Part shown: positions 1-12,433 of the stretch, one piece after another | Numbering within the stretch: the stretch's first letter is position 1 | Layout: each line of letters begins with the position of its first letter | From: Zoroaster sp. YZ-2022 | Lineage: Eukaryota > Echinodermata > Asteroidea > Forcipulatida > Zoroasteridae | Assembly (NCBI GenBank): GCA_029582265.1 | Contig: CM055828.1 | Span: 30,624,459-30,688,458, forward strand | Direction of reading: 5' to 3' | DNA: 64,000 nt | Made by a program: the position numbers and the translations under genes | Notes under the pieces: model-generated | What the model saw: only the letters and a program-made list of their open reading frames with translations | What the model was told of the DNA's origin: nothing | Databases searched by the model: none

Positions 1-693
1 ACTATTAATGGTCCCTTCATGCATGCATGCTACTCGACCTTGTCTAAAAGGCCTACATGCAATTTGCAACAAATAATTCTGTGAATTTTCATAAATTATC
101 AGCCAGGAACAATATCATCACGATCAACAGGGCATGTAATCGGAGTGCTCGTTTTAGATCAACTAAAATGACTGAAAATAATACCCCAATTTATAAGGTG
201 CTATTACTGTTTGGGCTGTGTCAAATAACCAAACATTCGATCAATGGTGCAAATATCTGGTTGGTTTTTCGGGTTCAAATACTTGAAGAAAATTTTTACT
301 TTTGTTGATTTTTTTATTGGCGCTTCCATCATTAACACCCCACGCCTCCCCAAGAATCCTTTGTGTACATTTGGTCGACACCTATAGCAAGTCCATCCTA
401 ATCCGGCGACATTATGTTTAGTACATTTTTGGCCCCACTATATTAGACGTACTCGTTTCATCACATGGCTAATTTACAATCAATAACTTTCATATCGAAT
501 ATTCGACTGAAATAAAAATCAGAATACCGGTTAACAAATTATTCGAAAACGCACAACCCTAATTACTGTTGCTGCTGCATAAGTACAACATTTACACTTT
601 GATTCCCCAGCGCTCGAAGCCAGCTGAAAAGTGTGACAGTTTTCGCAGGGGTGTTTCCACAATTAACCTCACCCCAGTGGTACTGGGGTGAGG
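1..693. repeat. Non-coding start of window with a partial MITE
   Basis: I see no gene here. About 103-201 is a diverged left half of the TTAA MITE family found through the window: it has a version of the ATCGTCACGATCAACAGGGC terminal segment followed by GACTGAAAATAATACC. The copy lacks a recognisable right end. The rest shows no recognisable structure. Confidence 0.5.
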
Positions 694-1153
694 TTACTTG
701 TGGCTCGATGTCTGACACGCCACACAACTCTGTCCTGCATGCAACTGACTAGCTCCTCCTTGTTCTCCACCTGCGTCCTCTATCAGGGTCTTGAGCATGG
801 TCTTAGTGGGTCTTCCGGGTCCGCGCCTGCCGTGAGTGGGCTCCCACACAATGACCTTGTTTGACGGTAGCTCTGGGTGTAGGAGGCAGTTCCCAGCGAT
901 GCTCATCCGCACCTTGACTTTCTCGCTAAGTAGGGGGATGTTGCCGTAGAGCTCCACATTGGTGATGTGATCCCTCCATGCACAGAGACATTTTGTACCA
1001 TCCGTAGTAGCATCCTGGTGTAGCAACCGTCGAGAGACTTGGCCATTGCCTTGGTGAAGGTCCAGGACTCACACCCATGAGTTTGAGACCCTTAGAGAGT
1101 TGAGATGTCCAGATCTTCTTCATATCATGGAGGGCTTTCCATGCGAGTGCCAT
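694..1153 (-). pseudogene. LINE reverse-transcriptase C-terminal fragment
   Basis: Two overlapping minus-strand frames carry the C-terminal part of a non-LTR retrotransposon polyprotein. One segment reads KALHDMKKIW; the other, in a second frame, reads TNVELYGNIP, then IAGNCLLHPELP and VIVWEPTHGRRGPGRP. The pattern of an HPELP segment followed by WEPTHG and a GRP-rich tail is familiar from the post-RT region of LINE proteins in marine invertebrates; I recognise it by memory of the family, not by search. The frame change near 930-1020 and the missing RT core show a dead 5'-truncated copy. It abuts an oppositely oriented LINE at about 1150. Confidence 0.6.
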
Positions 1154-2432
1154 AGTGACAGTGGCAGTGGACAGTGGAAATGAAGCGGTTTTGATTTTAC
1201 TTGACTACTCTGCCGCATTTGACACCATAATTACCCATTCCATCTTCTTTAAACGTCTACAAAGTAGGTATGGCATTGGTGGAACAGCTCTGCGATGGTT
1301 CGAATCATACATGTATCTTACTGATCGATCTCAGGCTGTTGTTGTGAACAACGCATTTTCGGACATCTGCCTGCTTTTCCTTGTGGTACCCCACAAGGAT
1401 CTGTCAAGGGACCACTTGATTTGATCTTGTATACTGGTCCTTTGAGTGACGTGATTTGTGCACACAGTAGAATTATGCATATGGTTTATGCAGACGACGC
1501 ACAAGTGTATCTAGTGCTGCAATCGTCCAAGATTGCTGAAGCCATCAACAAATTGGAAAGTTGTGTCTCTGACATAAGATAATGGGCCATCTCCAATAAG
1601 CTGATGTTGAATAATTCAAAGACGGAGATCGTTCACTTCCATTCTAAGCATCGAAAGCCTTCCTGTCTGCCGGATATAGTCATTGGTGATGCCAAAATCA
1701 AGGTCTGCAAACTCTGCTAAAGACATCGGTGTTATACTGGATAGAACCTTGCATCACGCGTGCTGCTTCATTTGGAATCTACAAGATAGGAAAGATTCGT
1801 AGGTACTTGGATCAATCAGCCACAGAACGTTTAGTGCATACGTTTGTGACCACCAGACTGGACTGCAATAACTATTTTTTATATGGCCTTCCTGCTAGTC
1901 AGATTGCACCCCTACAGCGTGTACAGAATGCATCTGCGAGACTTGTCACAATTACAAACCGTCGTGATCACATCTCGCCTGTTCTGAACCAACTACACTG
2001 GCTAAAAGTAGAAGACCGCATCCGTTTTAAGATCTTCTTACTTATAAGATACGTAATGGTATGGCTCCCATGTACTTAGTGGAACTTATTTCAGATTATA
2101 ATCCAGGCATCTCTCTTCGTTCATCATCAAAAGGTCTACTCAGTGCTGGCCTGCGAAGCAAGACAAGATATGGTGACCAGGCATTTGCCAATTGCAGCTC
2201 CATGTCTGTGGAATAGCCTTCCGAGTGCTGTAAGAAATGCGCCCTCTTTCAGTTCTTTTAAATCTAGGCTCAAGACCTTTTTATTTAACTGATTCTTTTT
2301 TTTTTTTTGCCTATGCTCTGAATTTTTTGTTTTGTTGTTTAATTGTTTTAACCTAATGCCAATTATGTACAGCGCTTAGAAACTTTGTTTTAGCACTTTA
2401 TAAGTGCACTTATTATTATTATTATTATAAAT
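1154..2432 (+). pseudogene. CR1/L2/Jockey-type LINE, 3' part, decayed
   Basis: Plus-strand frames together spell the second half of a LINE reverse transcriptase. LLDYSAAFDTI (the first catalytic Asp motif) is near 1200, MVYADDAQVYL (the YADD catalytic box) near 1480, LNNSKTEIVHF near 1610, and LQRVQNASARLV followed by LHWLKVEDRIRFKI near 1915-2035. The usual APMYLVELI and LRSSSKGLL segments follow in another frame. Several stops and frameshifts separate these blocks, so it is not functional. The copy ends in a 3' UTR and an (ATT)n tail at about 2416-2430, typical of CR1/L2-like LINEs. It is 5' truncated at the junction with the opposing LINE. Confidence 0.8.
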
Positions 2433-3386
2433 GAGCCAGAAAGTCTGTTCTGATCGTGATATAGTGTGCCTTTAATGTATGACAAGGGCATTTAAGGCAT
2501 GATTAATTTTGGATGAGTCAAAACAAATTCTTTACCTGGCATACAAATGATGTACTTGTAAGAGGGTCCTCATCAGTGTGTATTCCTGATGTAGATGCTG
2601 CTGCAACCTAACATTAAGAAATCAAAGATAGAAGACACATTATTAAGTAAAAGAATGCCTTCAATGAGGATTTCAGACTAAAGGGCGGCATTAACTGTTA
2701 TTCATAAATTCCCAAGACAGTTGAGACAATCTTATTGGACAAAACGTAATCACTTGGGGTGTATTAATGGATGATAAAGACATGGCTTATGAAAATCACA
2801 GTAGCTCATTTGTGCTAGCTGTTCACCAGCTGTTTGTGCGAAGCCAACACGGATTTAAATCAATCAGAATGACGAAGATTGTTTTGCATCACGCACCTAA
2901 CTCATGTACATTGAAAGTGTTTCGCGTGTCCTCAAAACGTGAATTTACATATTTCTATTTGAGTTTATTCAATAAAAATTGCACGTTTTAAATTTTGAAA
3001 ATGAAATAGATGCGGGCATAAAGGCGAGGTCCTTATCGCCCGTGACCACACCCAAAACCGGTCATTAACCTGCGGTAAAGACCAAGCAACAAACTGTTAT
3101 TCCCTTATTAAATGAGCTTACATGGCAAGAAACAAACACAGCCTCTGATGAGGTCTTAAATCACATTAAGGTTGACATAAATTATGTGAATGTGGATAAG
3201 CATACTTTTTACACAGCTATACTTGCATCAATCTATATCTGCAAGAACGCATACAAACAACTACAGAATCAATACCCTCATCAGATTTGATGGAAAGAAA
3301 TGTTTTACACCTGTAAACAAATCAATTTATTACATATTTTAACTTGGGAACAAAAACACAGCAATCGCCCTGTTGAGTGGAACTGA

Positions 3387-6129
3387 TCCACCCATTCTGC
3401 AGTGTGCATTTACATGATCCAACTTATTGAAAGAAGCAATTCTCACCATCTTATAATTAAAAGGAGTGTATACACCAATGGTTAATAAATGAATGTGAAT
3501 ACATCCATATACTTATAGAATCAAGAGATGTATAGAAGCCAAACTGTAGAAAATATGTTCACATTTGTTTGTATTTGTTAAAATGTGGAAATGTTTCAAT
3601 GTCCAATGATCCATTTAAAATTTGAGTATTTCATTCATACATTTCACATTGTCAAGTGGAATAACTTCTCAGAGTGTTCAGTATTTCGGTACCATTAACA
3701 TATTACATTACAAGTATAATTCACTCAGTTACTCCCTAAATTAATTAGGACAAAAAATTTCCCTTTCATTCCCGCTCTCAAAATATTCCGGATAACATCA
3801 TACATGTACACTGACATCCTGCAACTTGAATTTGTATGTATAAAAGTATGTTGGATATTGCAATGGTAATGAAGGGATGTATCCAAACCCCTTTTATGCT
3901 TAAACCAGTTAGAGTTAGTGTAATGCTTTCATGAGGATGCTTTCTTAAAGGGGGTATATCATCACAATCAGAGCAGGCTTGCGGCTTGACACTGAATCCT
4001 GCACTGATAGTTCTAGATGAACTCAGATGAACCCATTGAATATTATATGGATATAGATACATGTAGATATACTCACCTACCTTAATTTGTTGCAGCTGTT
4101 TTACATATGATTGATTATAACAATGGTTTGCCTCCTGTCCCAACAAACAAGGGTGAATGTTCTGAACTCATAGCACCTGCTGAGGAATGTCAAGAAAAAA
4201 AATTTCTAGATTAATCTCAATTATAACATTTTTAGTGTATGCAGGATAGCTATTAGGAAAGGAATGCAGTTTGTTTAAAACTTAAACTGCAAGCCACATG
4301 AGTCCCACAAGAAAAGGAATCACAATGACTGTCAGCCCATTTGTAACAATATCTACCCACTTTCAACATGAATTGGATAATATACTGAACTTTCAAAACA
4401 ATATTATTTCTACCAAGTACATAGCCTTCAAGGCAATTGGTGCCCAGCTGTTTGTGTGATTACTAATAATATACGAGTAGCTGGAAACAAGGGAGGGCAA
4501 TGACCAAGGCCTGAGGTCAGTATTGAATAATACATACAAATAATTGAACTACTTGAATTTCATTCTATTTTAACATATGCTTAGTGTTCGCATTATTTCC
4601 ATAGATATATATTTATAGTTAAATTTCTTCCTCTGAGAATAAAGTAAACTGATGATCATGTCTGACTGAGGACTTACAATAACTAAGCATTGACAATCCC
4701 ATGGGGGCGTTATACTATACATGACTATATGAAGATCAAACTATATATGTGTCTGGACGTGTAAAAAACAATTCAAGACTCTAGTTCACGGTTCATGTAA
4801 ATTTCAGAACCCTTTGTTACCGTATTTTACCCATTAAGGATAAAGAATCAACAAGATGTGTGTTATAAATATATAAAAAGAAATTTGATATAGAGGGTGA
4901 GAATAAGAATTCTAACCTGAACACCCACGGAGGCAGGCCGTGTGTATTTTATGTAGAAGCTCATAGTTGCCTCTCTAGAGTTTCATTCAATATGACTGTG
5001 GCAGGTCCAAGATGTTCTGTCTTGTGTTTGTAAACCTGAAATGAGAAATGTATTGTATCAGTAATTCTAATAAGTCTAAACAGCTGAGGTTCCAAACCCA
5101 ATACTTAATACTTAATATCGTGACTTTCAAAAAGCCTATCCTTGTGATCCCCAGACAGCGGCTTCCATGGGGGTGTGATCCCTGGCCAACGACATGTAAA
5201 TGTATAAAAATTGAATGGCTTTTGATGCTTTTAGATACTCAGTGCAATATATTCATCATGATAATTTTTTCCCCTGACACATCCATGATCCAGCATTTTT
5301 CTGACTGACTTACATATGAATGCTTTGATTGAACATAAATTGGCAGAACTCATTCTCTGCAAATAACTTCAAATGTATGAATATTTTTCAAAAATGTCTG
5401 GATCTATGGAGTGTTGTCTATGCATGTACTCTCTCCTATTGTAGCATTTTGTATTACTCCTGCTCATGGAGCTTATCTAAGCACAATTTTCATTATGATT
5501 CCTTATTTGCTTGATCATCGTCCACGTTAACTGCTCAGCCGTTTCTTAATTGATAAATCATATAATAAATATGAATGTGCCATTACAAAGTTTTGCAAAT
5601 GAGGGGTCAGGGGCACTTGGTAGGGGTGGGAGAAAGGGTTTAAGGGAGATATTTGTGTGTTCCCATGGTTACATCTAACAAGAATCCTGCAAAAGCTGTG
5701 TGAGGACTATTCCATAAAATACCAGCTTAAATTTGGTGGTCATACATATACAGCAACCAATATCTATGATATAACTTATAAACTTGTTTTACCAATTGAA
5801 AGATGACCTGTAATATTTCACTAATTCTCCCCTTGCCTTCACCAAAATCAAGACTGCTGAAAATCGGTTAGGCTTGAATTTTGCTGCACAGCTTGCCAAA
5901 AATAAAATTTATAATTACCTGTCTGACACATCTGGTTCAATTCCCCTTTGGACTTGTCCAAAAAAAATCACTGATGTATTCACCATCAATGATGTGTCCT
6001 GAAATTGAAAATAACATTCATTGTAAATTGATTTTCACTGAAACACATTTAACTTTGTACAGTTCAGTGAGGAAATAAATAAACTCACCACTATATACAT
6101 GTACTTTCCGAGTAATTGCTTTGTTTCAA
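3387..6129. other. Copy-1-specific stretch, no recognised gene
   Basis: This stretch is absent from the second copy of the duplication. On the minus strand two segments have splice-like borders: near 5037-4918, an ATG-led segment reading MSFYIKYTRPASVGVQ before a GTTAGA donor; and near 4168-4083, after a pyrimidine-rich CAG and before GTAGGTGAGT. Their reading frames do not join in a simple way and I cannot name a protein, so they are not called as exons. Otherwise only AT-rich unique-looking sequence is seen. Confidence 0.3.
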
Positions 6130-6522
6130 AAGAGATAAAGATTTTGTTCAAGAACAGCTATAACTTTAACCCTAACTCCCTAGGCCCATTTGCTTAAACA
6201 TAACCTGAATCCTTCAGTAGTAAAGTAAGCACATGCCAGGGACCCTCCCTCCATGCATGGAGCAATAAACAGTGTCCACTGACCCAAGCACTGACCTTGT
6301 AATCACTACAACAAACATGGATGTACATGTACCATGTTAAGGCAAGTATGCCTCAATCCTTCACTTTAGCAAAGAGGATTTTAGAGGATTTTGGAGGATT
6401 TTGGAAGGTTAGGGTTAATCTTTTAAACATTTATATGGGATGACGATCAGAGCATACTGATCGCAACGTCAAATGGTCAAGTAGTAACCAACAAGTTCAT
6501 TTCAGAACTGTTTACAGTACTA

Positions 6523-6901
6523 TGGTGTGCTATGGTCGAGCGGTTTAGTGCATCGGATTTGTATTCTGATGGCCGAGTCGTCAGAATGTGGGTTCGAATC
6601 CCAACCGCGACCAGGTACTTGTGTCCTTGAGCAAGACACTTTACGATAATTGCTTCTCTCCACCCAGGGGTAAATGGGTACCTGTACTATGAGGGCAGAG
6701 TTGGTTGTTATGTTTGATTAGTCCATATGCGCTGAAATGGCAGCAATTGAGCTGTTTACTCCTCAGGGAGCTGAGATGGTTTCAGGAATGATTTATGAGC
6801 CTGCTGAGCAGGGGTAATAAATAAATAATGTAAATTGTAATGCGCCTTGAGCACAAGTTTGGTGGATACGTGCGCCATAAGTCCACATTATTATTATTAC
6901 T
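6523..6901 (+). repeat. tRNA-derived SINE, copy 1
   Basis: The head (about 6523-6613) is tRNA-like: TGGTCGAGCGGTTTAGTGCA resembles an A box and GGTTCGAATCC is a perfect B box. A non-tRNA body follows with CTTGTGTCCTTGAGCAAGAC, a core motif I associate with conserved-domain (V/Deu-like) SINEs, then a 3' end in an ATT-rich microsatellite. The body and (ATT)n tail rule out an ordinary tRNA gene. A paralogous copy is at 26919-27304 within the duplication. Confidence 0.75.
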
Positions 6902-7422
6902 ATTCAAAAGAGAATTTCTACATAGTCACCACAAACAGTCTTTACTAATTCTTGGTGTAAAATGTAACAGATTTTCAAACCCAACAGTCATGATCAATGC
7001 ATACTCAACTGCATGCATATACATCCATCATGGGAACAATTCCTGGTAAAAAAAACCCATGTTGCAAAACTTAATTTCATAATTTGTTTCCCGCCTCCCC
7101 ATGCCCCATCCTCTTCTAAGTTCTAGACTATACTGCACAGTGACAGTCAAGGTAGATTTTGCAGAAAACCTTGCTTATACTTGGTTCTAAATATAGCGGT
7201 TGCACAGAGTGATCAAAGCATTTATGCTCAGTGTAACGTTAATCTTAAAATTATTCAGTACTCACAAATGAATGGTTCACACAAGTCTGTATTCCAGATC
7301 CAAACTAAACTATGAGTATGAGTATGAATATTGATCATGTTGATGTTTAGCGCAGCGCCGGTGTGAAGCGCCCTCTTTCGTCAGCTTAGGACTGCATGCA
7401 ATGTATATATCCACGCAAAAGG

Positions 7423-7512
7423 GACAGTATCGTCACGATCAACAGGGCATGGAATCAGAGTACTTGTTTAAGATCAACTTAGTGACTGAAAATAATACCC
7501 GAAATAATAAGG
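7423..7512 (+). repeat. TTAA-MITE left half (duplication copy 1)
   Basis: AAGGGACAGTATCGTCACGA opens this copy, followed by CAACAGGGCATGGAATCAGA and GACTGAAAATAATACCCG. Only the left half is present. The matching copy at 28160-28255 retains the flanking TTAA, so this insertion predates the segmental duplication. Confidence 0.7.
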
Positions 7513-8001
7513 TCATGACCGTTGCTGCTGAATAAATGAGCCAGTAATGTTCTAGCCTTGATCAAGGCGCGTCAGAACGGTTTGGTCTCATTATTATTTT
7601 GCCCCGCAATTTAGCTATCCAAACTCCAGCGCGCATATATATTCACACAATACATATAATGTACACGGATCCATGCATACTGTATACAAGTCATGTGTAA
7701 CGATTCGGGGTAGCTATGAGATGAATAACCGAACTAAAACCCTCGTCGTCATCCAGGAAATCTCAGGGGAAGGTGTTTAATAATTGGTTTCTATAGACAG
7801 ACAAGCAGACATGATAAAACGGACACTTTCAGTCGAAAGGTTGACTTTAACCGTTAGGGAAATTCACGAACTGTGTATTTTATTTACCAATCTCAATAAT
7901 CACAAAATATACATAGCGCCCTCTCTTGATTAGACAATTAATTATGTATAAACTCCAATCAACTTACTGCACGCACGCACTGCTCTGCTGTACTAGCGGT
8001 T

Positions 8002-9310
8002 GGTAGCCGTGGTCGCTATAATACTAATTAAGCGCAATCTGTGCGTTTAATAAAGTGTAAGAAACGCTATAGAATGCATTATTTGTAGTCATCGGTGACA
8101 GGCTCTGTTGGAAAACAAAGCCAGCATCTTGGAGTCTTTAAATCTTTAGGTCTTTAGGTCTTGAAACGGCGAGCTCCGTTGGGAAAAACCGAGCCCAGCT
8201 AGCTCACTCTTCAACGCTTTATATAGTCTGGTTGCGTATGTGCTGCACGCAGATTACCTAAAACAGCAAGCTGATTGGTTCTACATTAAAACAATAAACC
8301 AATAAGCGTTAACTTCTACGGTAGCTTGCGCGTTTTGCCAATGTGCGCGTACGCGCACGCTAATCCACTGTTACGTTGCATGCAGAATCGGAATAAACTT
8401 TATACATGTACATACATCGCTGTTTATTAAAATAGAGGCAAAGTGAACGATTTTACGATTGGCGGCTGTAAAAAAATAAGTAATCATTGTGAATCAAGAG
8501 TACAATTATAATTTGGAGACGGAAACTGCCTAAGAGAAATTGCCACATGTTTTAAGCAGAAAGGCTGTTTTCGTCACACTATTGTACACTGTATATTAAA
8601 TATTACTATACGAGTGACCATTCGTCATCGCGCCTAGATGTTTCTACACGTCACATGCCAACATTTAAGGCGCGGAGCTCATTAATGCTAATAGCTAATA
8701 TTAGTTCAAAAACTAAAGACGTATTCTCATTGGTTACTGGTTGGCCGAGCAACTGTTGCCATGCTTGCTGTTCGCGATACATGATTGTACTACATGTACA
8801 ATTAGCCAGTGTACATCCGCCTAGTGCACATTGTATAATAGCCCTCTAGCAGTGTCTTGATGATAGCCACTTTTGCGTCGTGTGAGTGTTGTGCGTATGT
8901 GCGCACATTATGGTACTAAGCGCGCGTGTACTTCTATCAGCCAATGATCGCAGGAGATATTCCGCGCGTACACACATCAACTGCAAAATACGCCAAACGC
9001 GACGCACTATCGCTGCCCTTTCGCACACAGTGGTCTAACAACATGTGCCCTCAACAGCTCATGCACGGTGCGAATACTAGAGACGAATACTAGAGTCCAT
9101 TGGGCTACGTGTGTTTGCGCAGTGCATTGTATTGTGCTGTGTGTGTGTGGGATCAAATCGGGTCAAAGCTAGGGAAATGAACCGACCACATCTTGCATAA
9201 GCTGTACAGTGTACGTGTCTGGGGACGGGGGACAGCACACCGTGTTGGGCTAGCAATAGGTACGGGCCGGGGTGTGAATACCGTGGTGGTAAGTGCGCAC
9301 TACGACAACA
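8002..9310. other. CpG-containing intergenic stretch, no gene seen
   Basis: The stretch is less AT-rich than its surroundings, with several CG-containing runs (for example around 8325-8365 and 8880-9010). A TATATAG sequence lies at about 8220. No coding frame longer than about 65 codons is present and none looks like a protein. It could be regulatory, but the sequence alone does not show this. Confidence 0.3.
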
Positions 9311-9317
9311 GCCTTGA

Positions 9318-9422
9318 TCAAGGCTAGTAATGTTCAGTCACTGTGTTCATCTTAAACTAGGACACCGATTCCATGCACTGTTGAAAGTCTGCTCTGATGG
9401 TGACGATATTGTCCCTTTAACG
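9318..9422 (+). repeat. TTAA-MITE right half
   Basis: It runs from CAGTCACTGTGTTCATCTTA to GATATTGTCCCTTTAA, the right terminus of the MITE family, ending in TTAA. The left half is missing. Confidence 0.65.
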
Positions 9423-9429
9423 TGCATGT

Positions 9430-9640
9430 TTGATGGGCTGACACACAGTGTGCCAGGGTGAAACCAATGTATGCCAAAAGGAGTTATTTGTGCATGTGCC
9501 AGATTTTAATTATTTTACATTTTTTTAAGGTTGCTAAGACCCCTACGACTATTTTATAAACAAATTAAACTCCAATTAATATTTAATAACTGTAGAAGCG
9601 CCTTACAATCTCAAAAAGAAAAGAAAAAACTTGTCAAATT
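9430..9640 (+). repeat. Dispersed repeat, also inverted at 59790-59990
   Basis: The segment with GTGTGCCAGGGTGAAACCAA, then TAAGACCCCTACGACTATTT and CCTTACAATCTCAAAAAG, recurs in reverse orientation at 59790-59990. No termini or coding motif are recognised, so the class is unknown. Confidence 0.6.
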
Positions 9641-10283
9641 GCCATTGTGTTTTTTTTATACAGAATCTATCGTCGTGTCAATTGAAGTAACCTCAGTGTA
9701 TGGTCTATATTTTATCACAATTATTGTATAAAAAGATACTTGGACTAAGAAGTCAAGCACCCCATCAGGTCATGATATTGGGCCATTTTTATACACTCCT
9801 TCAAATGTATATACTTATATGGACCTCAAGTCTTACTTTTCCATAACAATTTAGGGCATGCGAAATAAGCATAATGACCTAGTCGGCATGCCGAGGTCAT
9901 TTGCCGGCAAATGATTTTGGTCACTATTTTATTTTGTGCATGTGGTGCACCCATAATATATACCAGGCAAGTGTAATATAAATTATACCAACGCTTCAGT
10001 TGACTGAACCTCGCCACATTTACGTAATTAACATTATGTATTATTTGTATTCTACATCTACAGTTTTAACACATAGTTATAGTATTACATTTAATATACC
10101 TTCATCGTTATGTACGTCATGTGTCAATACGGTAATTTTATGTTTTTTATGTTATTTTATTTTATTTATTTTTTTTTTTTTGGGGGGGCCTATTTACCCA
10201 TGAAACAAAACAACCGACAAAATTTGTGCAGTCATTAAAAGGCAATTATATGCATAGCATACACAAATGAAATGAGAGTGGGT
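9640..10283. other. No gene seen
   Basis: AT-rich sequence with poly-T and a short poly-G tract near 10160-10190. I see no coding or structural signal. Confidence 0.3.
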
Positions 10284-10514
10284 CTAAAATCTCTCACTTA
10301 TAATACACAAAGTTGAACACCTCAGTCCACAACATTCAACGAGGGGAGGGGTGAGTGGGAGAAATGTTGAGGGGATGGGGTTGGCCTGAGAAATTAAGTT
10401 TGTTACAGAATTTCTTGTACTTATTTTGTTGGCATTGTTTGGTTTGATCAGGAAGTTCTTATACATTATTTGTTTTTGTGTTTGATGGATTGTATGATGC
10501 CATTCGTCATCCAT
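10284..10514 (-). pseudogene. Short LINE fragment
   Basis: The minus-strand segment NFLIKPNNANKI plus the preceding HHTIHQTQKQIMYK matches the LINE fragment at 16040-16523 in this window. It corresponds to the linker between endonuclease and reverse transcriptase. It is heavily truncated. Confidence 0.6.
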
Positions 10515-11727
10515 AATTTTAATCTTCTATTAAGACTGATATTTTAATCTGGGAAATCATAAAGGTGATTTCAAAATTCACCCACAGTAAAACAAAAATC
10601 ACACGTCCAAAAGTTCCGTACGCCCTCTGTCGCTGTAGCGATCCAAAAACTTGGCCACAGGACAGGATACTTATGCCAACGTGGGTGAAACCATCTACAG
10701 AATACAGGAAAGATTTATCCAAAACAAATAATACTATCTAGTCTAAAATAGTCATTGCTTAATTAAAGTGATTTCAGCATATTTTGTGAAGTGTTTGAAG
10801 TCCATCTCTTTTAAAATACAAAATTACTGAGACTTCAAATCAGTATGTTTCTTTAGGTCTATACAAAATAATGTCATGGTTCAGACTTTCAAATAAAGTT
10901 CAAATTACCCGGGGTTATTAAAATGCGGCCATTTCTATTCAATTTACTAAGGTTGCAAATTGTTTTCAAAGTTTCAAGTACAACAAATTACAGAATTCAA
11001 ACTTTCGGTTTTCGAATACATCTCTTGTCCTGGTTGCAGCTCTCATACGGTCGCCGCTTTTTTCCAACCAATTTGCTGTTTGGGGGGAAATATAGCCTAA
11101 AAAAGGCCTAATGAGCTGCAGGCGCAAAGATTTTTCACAGTTTTTGACCAATCACTAATATTTCACCAAACAATGCTTTCAGGAAAATCTAAGAACATTG
11201 AAATAAATAACCATATTTGTTGGCTTTAATGATTTTTGTTTTAACTCTATACTTTGTTTTCCCATCTTAGATATCTTCTGGTCTATAGGATCTCCCCCAG
11301 GATTTTTCATGTGTTACCAAAAAAAAATTGTTCAGGGGTGGGGGGGGGAGGCCTTGAGCGACGTTTGAGATCAGATCCAGTACTTAGTTGTACATTACCA
11401 CAGCCAGCAGCTGTCATGTCCCCATGTGTTAAATAAATTGTTATTGCGTCACCATTTAAAGTTTACAATAGTAGCTCTACTGAGTTTCGATCCAGGGTTA
11501 TTTGCACTGAAACTATTAACTACTGAACTATTCGACTACGCTATCAAACCGTGTTGGTATTTGGAGTTGAATGTTAAACTACTTAAATTATTGCGCTTGC
11601 CGAATCATATCCCGTTTCAATGTGCCTGTAACGAAACCAGACGCTCATAATTATACATTTCGCTATAGGCTCCGGTCATGGCCTAAAGAGGGCGCTACTA
11701 ATGTAACGGTAATACCACTTAATTAAC

Positions 11728-11770
11728 AGTGGCGTAGCCAGAATTTTTGGATTTGGGGGAAAACATGTGG
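11728..11770. repeat. GTGGCGTAGCC-type element end
   Basis: AGTGGCGTAGCCAGAATTTT followed by a G-run is the terminus type seen again at 57780-58022 and near 37990. No second end is identified, so this is a terminal fragment only. Confidence 0.4.
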
Positions 11771-12362
11771 AAGACAGCCCTGGGTCTGCTTAAGACATGG
11801 CAGTCATTGAGTTATAGCATTCTTTGGCAAGATTTTTTTCAGTATTTTACCCATATTCTTTTTAATAAAATATTTTCTGAAAAATGAGTGAAAGGACTAT
11901 TTCACTATTTGCACTATTTCTTCTCTTGAAAAAGTATTATGCATTTGAATATTTGTTTATTTTTAGGACATGCACATTTTTAAAAACAGCAAGGGGTATC
12001 CCTTGTCTCACGCAGTGTTTATGGGTACCCCCTCGTTGAGTGACGTTTGAGATCCAGTACATTATGCAAAAAAAATGTCAATATTACCCCAAACTTTTCA
12101 TCACGGATTTACGGCACTAGTTTAATGATTGTGTTCTTAATTTTGATGCACTCAGGTGTTGTGCGTTGAAATTCATTTCTCACTTTCATTTCTCTGAGTA
12201 TATTAACGTCTGACGACAAAACAAAATTAGTAATGTACGTAGGAGCATACGTAGATCCTGTTTGCCGATCGAAACATGCACTTGCATGTTCACCATGGAC
12301 ATTATTGCGCTACATATTTAACAAATCAATTGTTATATGTATAACTGAATATATTGAATGCG

Positions 12363-12433
12363 GGCTGTACAACAACAATATCAGTTCATTGATCAAGGAA
12401 CATTTGATGGTCTAAAAAAGCTCACTTTGTGTT
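12363..12433 (+). pseudogene. Degenerate LRR exon
   Basis: LYNNNISS is followed, after a one-base loss, by QGTFDGLKKLTL in another frame: the same LRR repeat as in the main gene. The upstream AG acceptor is lost (TTGAATG instead of CTTAGATG) and the donor reads TTGTGTTA instead of TTGTAAGT. All three defects mark it as a dead cassette. Confidence 0.75.

Larger units (their letters stand above)
2479..8001. repeat. Segmental duplication, copy 1
   Basis: Two blocks of this stretch (2479-3386 and 6130-8001) match 26106-28804 with high identity. Copy 1 has about 2.74 kb (3387-6129) and about 310 bp (near 2945-3260) that copy 2 lacks. Copy 2 has a terminal-inverted-repeat element (27511-27965) that copy 1 lacks. 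The match stops where copy 2 enters the assembly gap, so the true right boundary is unknown. Confidence 0.85.

Noticed and set aside
6523..6613. tRNA gene (also at 26919)
   Set aside because: The promoter boxes are good, but a SINE body and (ATT)n tail follow, and the anticodon arm does not form a clear tRNA fold by eye.
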